Shown here one piece after another: positions 18,644 through 26,998 of a stretch of DNA of 46,657 nt. This DNA is from Archangiaceae bacterium. Lineage in GTDB: Bacteria > Myxococcota > Myxococcia > Myxococcales > Myxococcaceae. Numbering within the stretch: position 1 is the first letter of the stretch; every line of letters begins with the position of its first letter. The position numbers were made by a program, and so were the translations under genes. The stretch is taken from NCBI GenBank assembly GCA_016879935.1, contig JAACJQ010000089.1, forward strand, positions 1 through 46,657, in the 5' to 3' direction. The notes beneath the pieces are model-generated. The model made no database searches and was not told the DNA's origin. It saw nothing but the letters and a program-made list of their open reading frames with translations.

Positions 18644-19497
18644 GGGCGCACCTCGACGGACCGGACCCCGGCCGGAATCACCCGCAACGTCTCCTCCGCG
18701 ATCGCCTTCGCCTTCGCAGACTCGGCCAGCAGCACCTCGAGCTCGGGCACACCCTCGTCCCACTCGATGAGGCACGACACGTCACCGAACCGCTTCACCG
18801 AGTGCCGATACAGCTCCCACACCGCGTCGCAGACCTGCCCCTCGTGCGTGTCGATGACGAGGTGCCCACGATCTTGATGTCCCGCGAGGTGAAACTGACC
18901 GACCCGCTCCACGGGAATCGCGTCGAGGTACGTCTTCGCGTCGAAGCCATGGTTCCGCGCCGACACGTAGACGTTGTTCACGTCGAGCAGAATGCCGCAG
19001 TCGGCCCGACGCGCGACCTCGGCCAGAAACTCCCACTCGGTCAACTCGCTCGCGCGGAACTCGAGATAGCTCGACACGTTCTCGAGCAGAATTCTGCGCC
19101 CCAGCGCCTCCTGCACACGGCCGACACGCTCGACGACGTGGCGCAGACACTCCTCGGTGTACGGCACTGGCCACAGGTCATGGCTGTAGTGCCCATGCGC
19201 GCGGCCCCAGCACAGATGATCAGACACCAGCGCGGGCTGCACCTCGTCGATGAGCGCCCGCCACTGCTTCAGGTACGCCTCATCGAGCGGCTCCACACTG
19301 CCGATGCCCAGCGACACGCCATGCAACACCACCGGACGATCACGCCGCGTCTTCTCGAGCACCGCGCGGGGCCGTCCACCCAGGCCCATGAAGTTCTCGC
19401 TGATGGCCTCGACGAAATCGACGCGCGGCTGCTCCTCGAGGAACGCCGTGTAGTGCCGATTGCGAAGGCCGACGCCGTGACCGATGGAAGGGAACAT
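18640..19497 (-). CDS. bufB: MNIO (DUF692) family bufferin maturase
   Basis: This 285-residue protein belongs to DUF692, the multinuclear non-haem iron-dependent oxidative enzymes. In bufferin and related RiPP pathways they convert precursor cysteines into thiooxazole-type heterocycles. Family segments are GHGVGLRNRHY, VEAISENFMG, VLHGVSLGIGS, LVSDHLCWG, ILLENVSSYL, GILLDVNNVYVS, FHLAGH, VIDTHE and LIEWDEGVPE. These carry the His, Glu, Asn and Asp residues expected for the iron site. I start at the ATG at 19497 (MFPSIGHGVGLR), because the upstream extension to 19551 reads unlike the family. It lies 84 bp after the precursor gene. Confidence 0.92.
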   Translation of the reverse strand: MFPSIGHGVGLRNRHYTAFLEEQPRVDFVEAISENFMGLGGRPRAVLEKTRRDRPVVLHGVSLGIGSVEPLDEAYLKQWRALIDEVQPALVSDHLCWGRAHGHYSHDLWPVPYTEECLRHVVERVGRVQEALGRRILLENVSSYLEFRASELTEWEFLAEVARRADCGILLDVNNVYVSARNHGFDAKTYLDAIPVERVGQFHLAGHQDRGHLVIDTHEGQVCDAVWELYRHSVKRFGDVSCLIEWDEGVPELEVLLAESAKAKAIAEETLRVIPAGVRSVEVRP

Positions 19498-19581
19498 CAC
19501 GAGCACTCCCAGACAGGTGAAAGGCGGTGAGCCCACGAACGATGGACCCACCGCCTTCGAAACACGAACCAGAAACGGCGA

Positions 19582-19863
19582 TTACTTCTTCGCGTCGGCG
19601 ACGATGGTGCCGCCCTTGGCCTTGCAGTCCTTCTCGGCGAGCGTCACCCAGCCCTTGCCCTTGCACTCGTTCTGGCCGGCGCAGTCGTGGGTCGCGCCGC
19701 CACAGGCGCCCTTGCCCTTGCACTCGTTGACGCCGGTGCACTTCACCTGGGCAGCCGCGTCCTTCGCGTCCTTCTTGGGCATGTCCTTCGGGCCGGCAAA
19801 CGCGGCGGAGGCGAACATCGAGGCGACGGCGGCGGCAGCGACGAGGGCGTTGTTGGTCTTCAC
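19582..19863 (-). CDS. bufA: Bufferin-type Cys-rich RiPP metallophore precursor
   Basis: This 93-residue protein has a signal peptide ending in ASAAFA before GPKDMP, then a mature domain with six cysteines. Two units, CTGVNECKGKGACGG and CAGQNECKGKGW, share the pattern CxGxNECKGKG, and a last Cys lies in AEKDCKAKGG. This matches the BufA family of periplasmic copper-binding peptides, whose cysteines are modified by the MNIO enzyme before export. The start is GTG with CGGAGA about 10 nt upstream. It is first in the operon, before bufB and bufC. Copper buffering is inferred from characterised relatives. Confidence 0.87.
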   Translation of the reverse strand: MKTNNALVAAAAVASMFASAAFAGPKDMPKKDAKDAAAQVKCTGVNECKGKGACGGATHDCAGQNECKGKGWVTLAEKDCKAKGGTIVADAKK

Positions 19864-19936
19864 GTGAGGAATCTCCGGGGGTTTCAGGAAAGCTCGCGGC
19901 CGGAAATGGCGCGAGGTGCCCAGTGTACGTCGATGC

Positions 19937-19953
19937 CTGAAAACCGGTTTCAG
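19937..19953 (-). promoter_or_regulatory. Palindrome upstream of bufA
   Basis: CTGAAA and TTTCAG form a 6-bp inverted repeat around a 5-nt centre, 74-90 nt upstream of the bufA start. On the bufA strand, TGAAAC followed 17 nt later by CGTACA loosely fits an ECF-type promoter in the same place. It could be an operator or part of the buf promoter. Both readings are weak without comparative data. Confidence 0.35.
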
Positions 19954-19954
19954 C

Positions 19955-19998
19955 CGAAAACGACGAAACCCCGACGCGCCACGAAGGCACGCCGGGGT
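19955..19998 (-). terminator. Intrinsic terminator of yceI
   Basis: On the reverse strand a 13-bp stem (ACCCCGGCGTGCC against GGCGCGTCGGGGT, with two wobble pairs) and a short loop are followed by a T-rich run (TTTCGTCGTTTT). It lies about 25 nt after the yceI stop and separates yceI from the bufferin operon. Confidence 0.78.
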
Positions 19999-20023
19999 CT
20001 CGGTTCGAAGCTCGAGAGACGAA

Positions 20024-20647
20024 TTACTTCTTCGCCGGAGCGGCCTTCGGGGCCTCAGCGGCCGGAGCCTTCATGAGCTCGACCTCGAGGGCGACCTTGA
20101 TCTCCTTCGAGACGACCAGGCCGTTGTTCGCGAGCGGCATGTTCCACGTCAGGCCCCAGTCCTCACGGTTCAGCGTGAGCGACGCGGTGGCCGCGCGGGC
20201 CTTGGCGCCCTTGACCATCGGGTGATCGACCTCGGCCGAGAGCTCGGTCTCGAACGTGACGGGCTTGGTGACGCCGTGCATCGTCAGGTCGCCGGTGACC
20301 TTCAGCTTGTTGTCGGCCGAGCCCTTCTCGATCTTCGTCGACTTGAACTTCGCCTCGGCGAACTTGGCCACGTCGAAGAAGTCGGGGCTCTTCAGGTGGT
20401 CATCGCGCTTGGCCATGTTCGTGTTGATGCCCTTCACGTCGATGGTGGCCTCGATGGTCGACTTGGTGACGTCCTTCTCGTCGACGTTGAACTTGCCCGA
20501 GACGGTGCCGAGCGTGCCGTTCACGTTGGTGATGCCGAGGTGCTTCGCGGTGAAGCCGGCGGTGGTGTGGGCAGAGTCGATGTCCCACGTGGCGGCGGAG
20601 GCGAGGCCCGAGACGGCGAGAACGGCAGAGAGGATCATCTTCTTCAT
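20024..20647 (-). CDS. yceI: YceI-family periplasmic protein
   Basis: This 207-residue protein is a YceI-like lipocalin-fold protein that binds isoprenoid-type lipids in characterised relatives. A signal peptide (MKKMILSAVLAVSGLASA) is followed by TWDIDSAHTTAGFTAKHLGI, the signature start of the family. LKSPDFFDVAKFAEAKFKST, LTMHGVTKPVTFE and NREDWGLTWN complete it. A low-complexity Ala/Pro/Lys tail (APAAEAPKAAPAKK) is added at the C-terminus. AAGGACT sits about 10 nt before the ATG. It has its own terminator. It is upstream of the bufferin operon on the same strand but probably transcribed separately. Confidence 0.92.
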   Translation of the reverse strand: MKKMILSAVLAVSGLASAATWDIDSAHTTAGFTAKHLGITNVNGTLGTVSGKFNVDEKDVTKSTIEATIDVKGINTNMAKRDDHLKSPDFFDVAKFAEAKFKSTKIEKGSADNKLKVTGDLTMHGVTKPVTFETELSAEVDHPMVKGAKARAATASLTLNREDWGLTWNMPLANNGLVVSKEIKVALEVELMKAPAAEAPKAAPAKK

Positions 20648-20806
20648 GTTGGTTCAGTCCTTGGTTGAGGTGCTGCGGGGAGAAAACAGACGCGCTCTCA
20701 GCAACTGCGCGGCCACGAAGTAACCCCTCGTGATCGCAAACACACGTCCCATGTGTGCAACGGTGCGTCCAGTCGAGATGAGTGGGTGGCTCTCAAACTG
20801 AGAGCT

Positions 20807-23146
20807 TCACTTCTTTCGCTTCGACTTCTTCTCGGGAGCGACCGGGGGGCCGGAGGCGGGCAGCGGCTGATTGCCCTGCGCGAGCTTGAAGACGCCGAAG
20901 AGCACGCCGGCGATGACGATCCACACCTTCACGCCGAACGACGCGTCGCCGATGGGGGCGCCCCAGGTGAGCTGCACGGCCTCGTAGAGCACCCAGAACG
21001 ACATGATGGCGATGCCGCCGAGCACCCACCGGTTGTGCCACACGCCGGCATCGGGCTCGGGCTGCTGGGCGCCTTCTTCGCCCCACTTCGTGAAGCTCCA
21101 GAAGACGAAGACCATCGCGACGACCGACGCGGCCGACATCGCCGTGTACTGCTGATCGAGATCGTGTGACTGGAACTGGAGCCACCCGAAGTTGATGAAG
21201 AGCGTCACGGCCGACATGCCCGCCATGATCAGCCCGACCTCACGCTTCTCGGCGTAGAGCGCGGCCATGCAGAGCAGGAAGCAGTAGTAGTAGTTGGTGA
21301 GCTCGGCGCCGAGAATGATCATGCCGACGCCGAGACACGCGCCCAGGTACAGCCGCGGGCCCGAGTGGCGAATGGCGAGGTAGAGCAGGGCGATCGACGC
21401 CAGCACGAGGAGCGCGAACAGGGGCTTCATCTCGTTCCACAGCTCGATCTTCTTGTCCTTCCACGGCTTCCACGCGTCGATGAGCAGGCGGTCGGTCATC
21501 TGCGCGCCCACCGTCGAGGGCCGCCACGTGATCCACGTCTTCAGCCCCATCAGGTTGGTGAGCGGCGTGCTCGCGTGCTTCACGGTGTTCGCCGAGAAGC
21601 GCTTCCACATCGCGACACCCGAGCCATCGGAGTCGCGCTTCGCCTTCGTCTCGAACGCCTCTTTGATGCGCGCAGCGACGACGTCGGCGGTGTCTCCGAC
21701 CGCGAGGGGAACCGAGAGCGTCTCGTCTCCACCAATCTTCACCGAGAAGGTCGACGCTTCGGTCGTCGGGCTCTCGGCCTGGGCTGCGACACCACCGAGC
21801 ACGAAGCCCGAGACGCCGTCCAACGTCGTCGCGCCGAGCCCGGGCAGGCTGCTCGTGGGGAACAGGTTGGGCCCCTTGATCCACGTGGTCGGAGCGCCCG
21901 TCTTCGAGTCGACGCGGGTGATCAGCACCTTGGTGCCGCCCGAGTCAGCCGGCTGCAGCTCGACCTTCAGCGTGTTCGGCGGCGTGCTGGTGAGCAGCGC
22001 GAACGAGAGGCCCACGAGCACGACGGTGCCCACGGCTCCGCCGGCGAGGTACTTCAAGAACGCGGGCTCGAGCTTCTTGTTGCGACGGAAGTACTCGACG
22101 GCGGCGAGCGCAGGCCCGATCGCCGCGAGACCGGGGAACAAGCGCAGCAGCACCGTGTACGAGAACGACAACCCGCCGAGGAAGTGCTTCTCCTTCTTCA
22201 ACAGGCACACGCTGGCCACGAGATAGAAGAGCCAGTCGTGGCGGAGGAACGCGCCACCAGTCCAGTAGTACCGGTTGGGGAAGTTGCAGCCGAGCACGAT
22301 GCCGGCCATCGCGAAGCCGCGCGCGCCGAAGGCCCACCACACCATCAGCATCGTGAGGAAGATGTAGATCGGGTCGAGCAGGTTGACCTTGATGAGCCCG
22401 TCGCTCGTCGCGGGCACCAGGTTCGAGAAGAACTGGCCCGCGAGCGTCCACACGGGCGTGGCGTTGTACCCGTGGTCGACGTGGATCTCCTTCCACCGGT
22501 TCTCGTTCACCATCGCGCGGATGGAGTTGATGTCGTTCGTGTACTCGCGCCAGCGCTCGGGCGTGAAGTACTGCTTGCAGATCTGATCTGCGTTCGCGAT
22601 CACCTCATCGGTCTTGGTGATGAGGTTCGTGCGCAGGTCGGTGTGATTGCGGCGCTGCACTTCGGCGAGGCGGCCGTTCTCGGCGTCGACCACCGCGGCG
22701 CAGTCGTACATGCGCTCGTAGCCGACCTCGGGGAAGTACTTCGCGCCGATGTAGTAGTGGTACGTGTCCCAGACGTGGACGAAGCCGCCGAAGTGCAGGT
22801 GGCCGAAGTTGAAGTACGCGAACACGCCGGCCATGCCGAGCGTCACCATGGTGCGATCGCGCAGGCGCTGAAACGCGAGCGGCCGGCCTTCATCAGCGAG
22901 CCGCATGCCCCAGCCGATGATCACCATGGCGGCGATGGCGACACCGAACGCGACCGTCTGCACCGAGCCGTCGTTGTCGAGCCGGAAGGACTCCGACGCC
23001 CACTTCGACGCGACGAAGAACTTCGACAGCAGGCCGATGATGAGCAGCACGCCAGCGGGCGCGATCAGATCGTACGGACTCGTCGCTTCGGTGTGCTTCC
23101 TCATCGGGCCTGCCGGCTTCGCTGCCTTGTCGGGAGAGGTGCTCAT
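20807..23146 (-). CDS. Polytopic membrane protein, GT-C glycosyltransferase-like
   Basis: This 779-residue integral membrane protein has about ten hydrophobic segments split by a large soluble insert (about residues 390-560). After the first two helices comes a loop with HVWDTYHYYIGAKYFPEVGY. An acidic-aromatic motif in the first long loop is typical of GT-C fold enzymes, which use polyprenyl-phosphate sugars. The later helices include FALLVLASIALLYLAI and ILGAELTNYYYCFLL. The C-terminal tail is basic (PEKKSKRKK). The ATG at 23146 (MSTSPDKAAKP) avoids a poor upstream extension to 23242. A hairpin follows the stop. The glycosyltransferase role is inference; a conserved membrane protein of unknown function is the safe reading. 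Confidence 0.7.
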   Translation of the reverse strand: MSTSPDKAAKPAGPMRKHTEATSPYDLIAPAGVLLIIGLLSKFFVASKWASESFRLDNDGSVQTVAFGVAIAAMVIIGWGMRLADEGRPLAFQRLRDRTMVTLGMAGVFAYFNFGHLHFGGFVHVWDTYHYYIGAKYFPEVGYERMYDCAAVVDAENGRLAEVQRRNHTDLRTNLITKTDEVIANADQICKQYFTPERWREYTNDINSIRAMVNENRWKEIHVDHGYNATPVWTLAGQFFSNLVPATSDGLIKVNLLDPIYIFLTMLMVWWAFGARGFAMAGIVLGCNFPNRYYWTGGAFLRHDWLFYLVASVCLLKKEKHFLGGLSFSYTVLLRLFPGLAAIGPALAAVEYFRRNKKLEPAFLKYLAGGAVGTVVLVGLSFALLTSTPPNTLKVELQPADSGGTKVLITRVDSKTGAPTTWIKGPNLFPTSSLPGLGATTLDGVSGFVLGGVAAQAESPTTEASTFSVKIGGDETLSVPLAVGDTADVVAARIKEAFETKAKRDSDGSGVAMWKRFSANTVKHASTPLTNLMGLKTWITWRPSTVGAQMTDRLLIDAWKPWKDKKIELWNEMKPLFALLVLASIALLYLAIRHSGPRLYLGACLGVGMIILGAELTNYYYCFLLCMAALYAEKREVGLIMAGMSAVTLFINFGWLQFQSHDLDQQYTAMSAASVVAMVFVFWSFTKWGEEGAQQPEPDAGVWHNRWVLGGIAIMSFWVLYEAVQLTWGAPIGDASFGVKVWIVIAGVLFGVFKLAQGNQPLPASGPPVAPEKKSKRKK

Positions 23147-23257
23147 ACAGGCGCGCGACTTAGCACGTCGGGGGCGGACTCCACTGATTCCCGAGGAAAG
23201 TAAGGGACTTCCGCAGACCCTTAGATCCACAATGCCGCCCACACGTTCGGAGGGGAC

Positions 23258-25618
23258 ATGAAACGACTACTCGCAGTGGCCGCAGTGTTCGCCGCGTCGT
23301 CTGCGCTGGCGCAGGGCATGTTGATTCCGACCGACCAATCGCTCGGGCCGCTCGGCATCAAGTACCAGCGTGTCTCCGCCGAGATCATCGACGGCACCGC
23401 GGTGACGAAGGTCGAGCAGGTCTTCGTGAACTCCGCGCCGCGGCAGCTCGAGGCGCACTACGTGTTCCCGCTGCCGAAAGGCGCCGCGCTGCAGGACTTC
23501 TACCTGTGGATCAACGGCAAGAAGACCAAGGGCGAGGTGCTCGAGAAGCAGAAGGCGACCGAGATCTACGAAGGCATCGTGCGCCGCCTGCAGGACCCCG
23601 GCTTGCTCGAGTACATCGACACCGACGCGTTCCGCGCGCGCGTGTTTCCGGTGCCGGCGAACGGTGAGCAGAAGATCGAGCTGACCTTCAGCCAGGTGCT
23701 CGATTTCCAGTCGGGCATCTACCAGTACCACTACCCGCTCGGCGCATCGTCCCGCGGAGCTCCGGCGCTGACCGTGCGTCAGGACTTCGTCTTCTCGGCG
23801 CGCATCAGCTCGAAGACTCCGATTCGCAGCGTCTACTCGCCCACTCACAAGATGGGCGTGAACAAGAAGAACGACGCCGAGGCCATCGCCGGGTTCGAGA
23901 TGGGCGCGGGCGCCGACATCTCGAAGGATCTCGATCTCTTCTACACGGTCTCTGACAAGGCCATCGGCTTCAGCTTCCTGCCGTACCGGCCCAACCCGGA
24001 AGAGCCCGGCTTCTTCATGGCGCTGCTCTCGCCGAAGACCGAGCTCAAGGCCGACGAGGTGCAGCCCAAGCGCATCACCTTCGTGATGGACACGTCGGGC
24101 TCGATGATGGGCGAGCGCATCAAGCTGGCGCGTGACTCGCTGAAGTACGGCGTGCAGCGCCTCAACGCGAAGGACGAGTTCAACGTGGTGCGCTTCTCGA
24201 CCGACGTGGAGTCGCTCTTCGAGAAGCCGCAGCTCGCGAACGAAGCTAACGTGAAGAAGGCGCTCGACTTCATCGGCACCTTCGAAGCGGTCGGCGGCAC
24301 GGCGATCGACGAAGGCCTGCAGCGCGCGCTCAAAGACGCCGAGGGTCGCGGCGGCATGTCGCACATCGTGCTGTTCGTCACCGATGGTCACCCGACGGTC
24401 GGCGTCACCGAGGAGCCCGAGATCTCGAGCCGCGCCAAGGCCGGCAACAAGGGCAGCCGCGTGTTCACCTTCGGCGTCGGTGAAGATCTGAACGCCCGCC
24501 TGCTCGACCGCATCGCCGAAGACGGCCGCGGCACGTCGGACTTTGCGCGCGACGGCAAGGACTTCGAGGTGCGCGTCTCGGGCCTGTTCGACAAGGTGGC
24601 GAACCCGGTGCTGGCCGACCTCTCGCTCGATCTCGCGGCCTTCGGTGCCTACGACGTGTACCCGAAGAAGCTGCCCGATCTGTTCAAGGGCACGCAGCTG
24701 GTCGTCACCGGCCGCTACCGCACGCCGAAGGAGTCGACGGTGGTGCTGTCTGGCTCCATGAACGGCAAGAAGCAGGTCTACGAGTACCGCGCCGACGCCG
24801 CGAAGGAGTCGAAGACGTACGACTTCGTTCCGCGCCTGTGGGCCATTCGCAAGGTGGGGTACCTGCTCGACGAGATTCGGCTCAACGGTGAGAAGGCCGA
24901 GCTGAAGGACGAGATCGTCTCGCTCGGAAAGAAGTACGGCATCGTGACGCCGTACACCTCGTACCTGGTCGTCGAAGACACGCCGATGCCGGTGGCGAAC
25001 AACGTGCGCCCGCCGCCTCCGCCGCCGCGCCCGTGGCGTGAAGAGGAAGCCAAGCGCGATGTTCCGTGGAGCGCGCGTCAGCTCGGTGGGCTCGGCGGTG
25101 GCGCGAGCGCAGGCCCCGCTGCTTCCGCACCGGCAACGCCTGGCCGAAGGGGCGGAGAGGACGACTTCGACAACGTCTTCGGGGGCGCTGCCGACAAGGC
25201 TCCGGCCGAGAAGTCGAAGGGCAACTTCGCGATGAAGCCCGCGCCCGAGCCTGCCAAGGCGCTCGAGTCGGTCGATGGCACGACGGGCATCGCGGTCGCC
25301 AAGAAGGTTCGTTCGATGAAGGACGAGATGGTGGCCAACAAGGAGTCCGAGCCGGTGCGCGTCGCGTCGGGTCGCACGTTCCTCTTCCGCATGGGCGGGT
25401 GGATCGACTCCGAGGCGGTGAACGGCACGCCGAAGCAGCTCAAGGTGAAGTACCTGTCTGACGCCTACTTCGCGATTCTCAAGGCGAAGCCCGAGCTGAA
25501 GGCGGCGCTGTCGCTCGGCAATCGCGTCGTGATCGTCGTCGGCAAGGACAAGAGCCTGGTCATCGCTCCGGAAGATGGCGAGACGAAGGCCGACAAGGTC
25601 GCCGACTTCCTGAAGTGA
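23258..25618 (+). CDS. VIT and von Willebrand factor A domain protein
   Basis: This 786-residue exported protein has a signal peptide (MKRLLAVAAVFAASSALA), then a VIT domain (about 22-160; AEIIDGTAVTKVEQVFVN and HYVFPLPKGAALQDFYLWI). A vWA domain follows, with its metal site DTSGSMMGER starting at D278 and VTDGHPTVG later. The remainder holds a conserved C-terminal beta region, a proline-rich patch (PPPPPPRPW) and a Gly/Ala-rich linker. This is the bacterial inter-alpha-trypsin-inhibitor-like family, thought to be periplasmic or surface adhesion or scaffold proteins. GGAGG precedes the ATG by 6 nt. It stands alone, divergent from the GT-C-like gene. Confidence 0.9.
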   Translation: MKRLLAVAAVFAASSALAQGMLIPTDQSLGPLGIKYQRVSAEIIDGTAVTKVEQVFVNSAPRQLEAHYVFPLPKGAALQDFYLWINGKKTKGEVLEKQKATEIYEGIVRRLQDPGLLEYIDTDAFRARVFPVPANGEQKIELTFSQVLDFQSGIYQYHYPLGASSRGAPALTVRQDFVFSARISSKTPIRSVYSPTHKMGVNKKNDAEAIAGFEMGAGADISKDLDLFYTVSDKAIGFSFLPYRPNPEEPGFFMALLSPKTELKADEVQPKRITFVMDTSGSMMGERIKLARDSLKYGVQRLNAKDEFNVVRFSTDVESLFEKPQLANEANVKKALDFIGTFEAVGGTAIDEGLQRALKDAEGRGGMSHIVLFVTDGHPTVGVTEEPEISSRAKAGNKGSRVFTFGVGEDLNARLLDRIAEDGRGTSDFARDGKDFEVRVSGLFDKVANPVLADLSLDLAAFGAYDVYPKKLPDLFKGTQLVVTGRYRTPKESTVVLSGSMNGKKQVYEYRADAAKESKTYDFVPRLWAIRKVGYLLDEIRLNGEKAELKDEIVSLGKKYGIVTPYTSYLVVEDTPMPVANNVRPPPPPPRPWREEEAKRDVPWSARQLGGLGGGASAGPAASAPATPGRRGGEDDFDNVFGGAADKAPAEKSKGNFAMKPAPEPAKALESVDGTTGIAVAKKVRSMKDEMVANKESEPVRVASGRTFLFRMGGWIDSEAVNGTPKQLKVKYLSDAYFAILKAKPELKAALSLGNRVVIVVGKDKSLVIAPEDGETKADKVADFLK

Positions 25619-25641
25619 GCTGAGGCAGTGATGTGAACGAC

Positions 25642-25671
25642 GGCCCGGCCCTCCCCACGGAGCGCCGGGCC
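25642..25671. terminator. Hairpin between convergent genes
   Basis: GGCCCGGC and GCCGGGCC form a perfect 8-bp stem, extended past one mismatch by CTCC/GGAG around a CCAC loop. It sits between the convergent genes ending at 25618 and 25681, so it may end both transcripts. The T-tract on the forward side is weak. Confidence 0.5.
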
Positions 25672-25680
25672 TCGTCATGT

Positions 25681-26259
25681 TCAGACCCGACAGAGCACGA
25701 ACCAGTTGTCGAGACGGCGGGTGCCGCGCCACGCGCGACCGATGCTGACGTGGGTGGAGACGCCGCGGACGACGTCTTTCGTCTGGTTGTAGACGAAGCG
25801 GCTCAGACGGGAGCTGTTCGGCAATGGCCTGGGCGCGCCGGTCAACGGCTTCGGCGGAAGGCGCGTGTAATCGACGAGCACCTCGGGGCCTTGCTGAACT
25901 GCGACGAAGTAGCCGGGGCCGACGGTGGTCGTGACGAGCGCGGACGTTTCGTTGAAGCCCCAGCGCTCGCTCCTGACGAGTGATGGCTCGTCGGGAACGG
26001 CGAAGACCTTGGCGAAGCGGGTGAAGGCGTAGAGCGAGTTGCGGCCTTCATGGCGAACGCCAAGCAGGGGCGTCGTGGTGGCTGGCGCGAGATCATCGAG
26101 CGTGAAGTCGCGATGGCCTTCGGCGAGCTCGAACAGCGTGGCTTGTTGGCGGGCCGACAGTGCGAGCACCTGATGGAGTCGAGCCTGCGGAGCGAGCGCG
26201 TCGAGGTGACGGGCGATCTCAGTGGCGCTCGTCGAGAGCAGATCGGCAAGAGAAGGCAC
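25681..26259 (-). CDS. Hypothetical protein
   Basis: I do not recognise this 192-residue protein. It has no signal peptide or membrane helix. The first ~55 residues are helical (MPSLADLLSTSATEIARHLDAL, then LSARQQATLFELAEG). The remainder is beta-rich (NSLYAFTRFAKVFAVPDEP, GPGYFVAVQQGPEVLVDY) and the C-terminus contains THVSIGRAWRGTRRLDNWFVL. A family of similarly sized myxobacterial proteins seems likely. Its start is 22 bp from the divergent GT51-like gene, so the two share a promoter region. Confidence 0.68.
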   Translation of the reverse strand: MPSLADLLSTSATEIARHLDALAPQARLHQVLALSARQQATLFELAEGHRDFTLDDLAPATTTPLLGVRHEGRNSLYAFTRFAKVFAVPDEPSLVRSERWGFNETSALVTTTVGPGYFVAVQQGPEVLVDYTRLPPKPLTGAPRPLPNSSRLSRFVYNQTKDVVRGVSTHVSIGRAWRGTRRLDNWFVLCRV

Positions 26260-26281
26260 AGGGCCTGCAGTCTACCGGTCG

Positions 26282-26998
26282 ATGCGTCGGGGCCTGGCTT
26301 TCGTTGCGATCGGCGTGGTGCTTTCGCCGTTCATCGTCGTCGAGGGGCTGTATCGCTACGGGTTGTCGTTGGCTGGTGAGCCACACCTGGTGAGCGCGGG
26401 CCACATGGAGCGCGTGCATCGTGTGCTGTGGGCCACGTACGAGGCCGGGCCGATCGAACACGTCGAGGCCATCTGGCCGTGGCGGGTGACTCGTCTGGAC
26501 TACCGGAAGCCCAGCCCCGGGCGAACGATGGCGGGACTGATCGCAAGGCAGGTCAGGTTCGGCCATCAGGGGCACCGGATCGAATGGGCCATCGCTGAAG
26601 TCTCATCCATCATCTGGCTCACGCGAAACGCGACAGGCGAAGAGCTGACGAAGACTGCTGCCGATTCGCTGTACTTCGGTCGCGGGGCGCACGGCGTCGA
26701 GCGGGGTGCACAGGTCTGGTTCGGCAAGCCAGCCGCCGAGCTTTCGTGGGCGCAGGCCGCAATGCTCATCGGCCTCGAGCAGTCACCAAGGCTCAATGAT
26801 CCCGTCTGTCACCCAGAGCGAGCCATCAAGCGACGTCACTCCGTGCTCACCAGACTGCGTGCACGAAGCATCATCACGCAGCAGGAGTTCGACGAGGGAA
26901 ATGCCGAAGCGCTGCTGCCTGCCGGCGCGCTCTCATGCGCTCCGAACCCGCTCGATTCACCGCCCGACGGCGACCTGGAGATCTTCGCGGACGAGTGA
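26282..26998 (+). CDS. Degenerate GT51 transglycosylase-like membrane protein
   Basis: This 238-residue protein has one N-terminal membrane helix (RRGLAFVAIGVVLSPFIVV). It then resembles the C-terminal half of a GT51 peptidoglycan transglycosylase (penicillin-binding protein 1a family): SLYFGRGAHGVERGAQVWFG, LSWAQAAMLIGLEQSP and HPERAIKRRHSVLTRL are all close to family motifs. The N-terminal catalytic region is not canonical. The EDxxFxxHxG motif with the essential Glu is absent, and the GGSTITQQ motif is reduced to a weakly similar stretch (PGRTMAGLIARQV). It lacks a transpeptidase domain. It may be an inactive relative or regulator. ATG 26282 gives a proper signal anchor; 26222 overlaps the divergent gene. 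Confidence 0.7.
   Translation: MRRGLAFVAIGVVLSPFIVVEGLYRYGLSLAGEPHLVSAGHMERVHRVLWATYEAGPIEHVEAIWPWRVTRLDYRKPSPGRTMAGLIARQVRFGHQGHRIEWAIAEVSSIIWLTRNATGEELTKTAADSLYFGRGAHGVERGAQVWFGKPAAELSWAQAAMLIGLEQSPRLNDPVCHPERAIKRRHSVLTRLRARSIITQQEFDEGNAEALLPAGALSCAPNPLDSPPDGDLEIFADE

Noticed and set aside
18569-18775. 68-codon frame starting at 18775 as a separate gene
   Set aside because: Most of it overlaps bufB in another frame; only the last 24 codons, from the GTG at 18643, are of interest and are reported separately.
20741-20757. CACAC-N7-GTGTG inverted repeat as an operator
   Set aside because: Arms are only 5 bp and the site is downstream of one gene and about 95 bp upstream of yceI; chance is a sufficient explanation.
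21365-23203. 612-codon forward open frame
   Set aside because: It is antisense to the polytopic membrane protein and shows no hydrophobic or domain pattern.
23240-23257. GGGGACAT before the VIT/vWA gene as another copy of the ECF element
   Set aside because: It lies on the forward strand as part of a GGAGG ribosome-binding site, and no TCG follows or precedes at 17 nt in the required orientation.
23267-25732. 821-codon open frame on the reverse strand
   Set aside because: It is antisense to the VIT/vWA gene, whose protein has clear domains. The reverse reading is Arg/His/Leu-rich with no motif, as expected in GC-rich codon-biased DNA.
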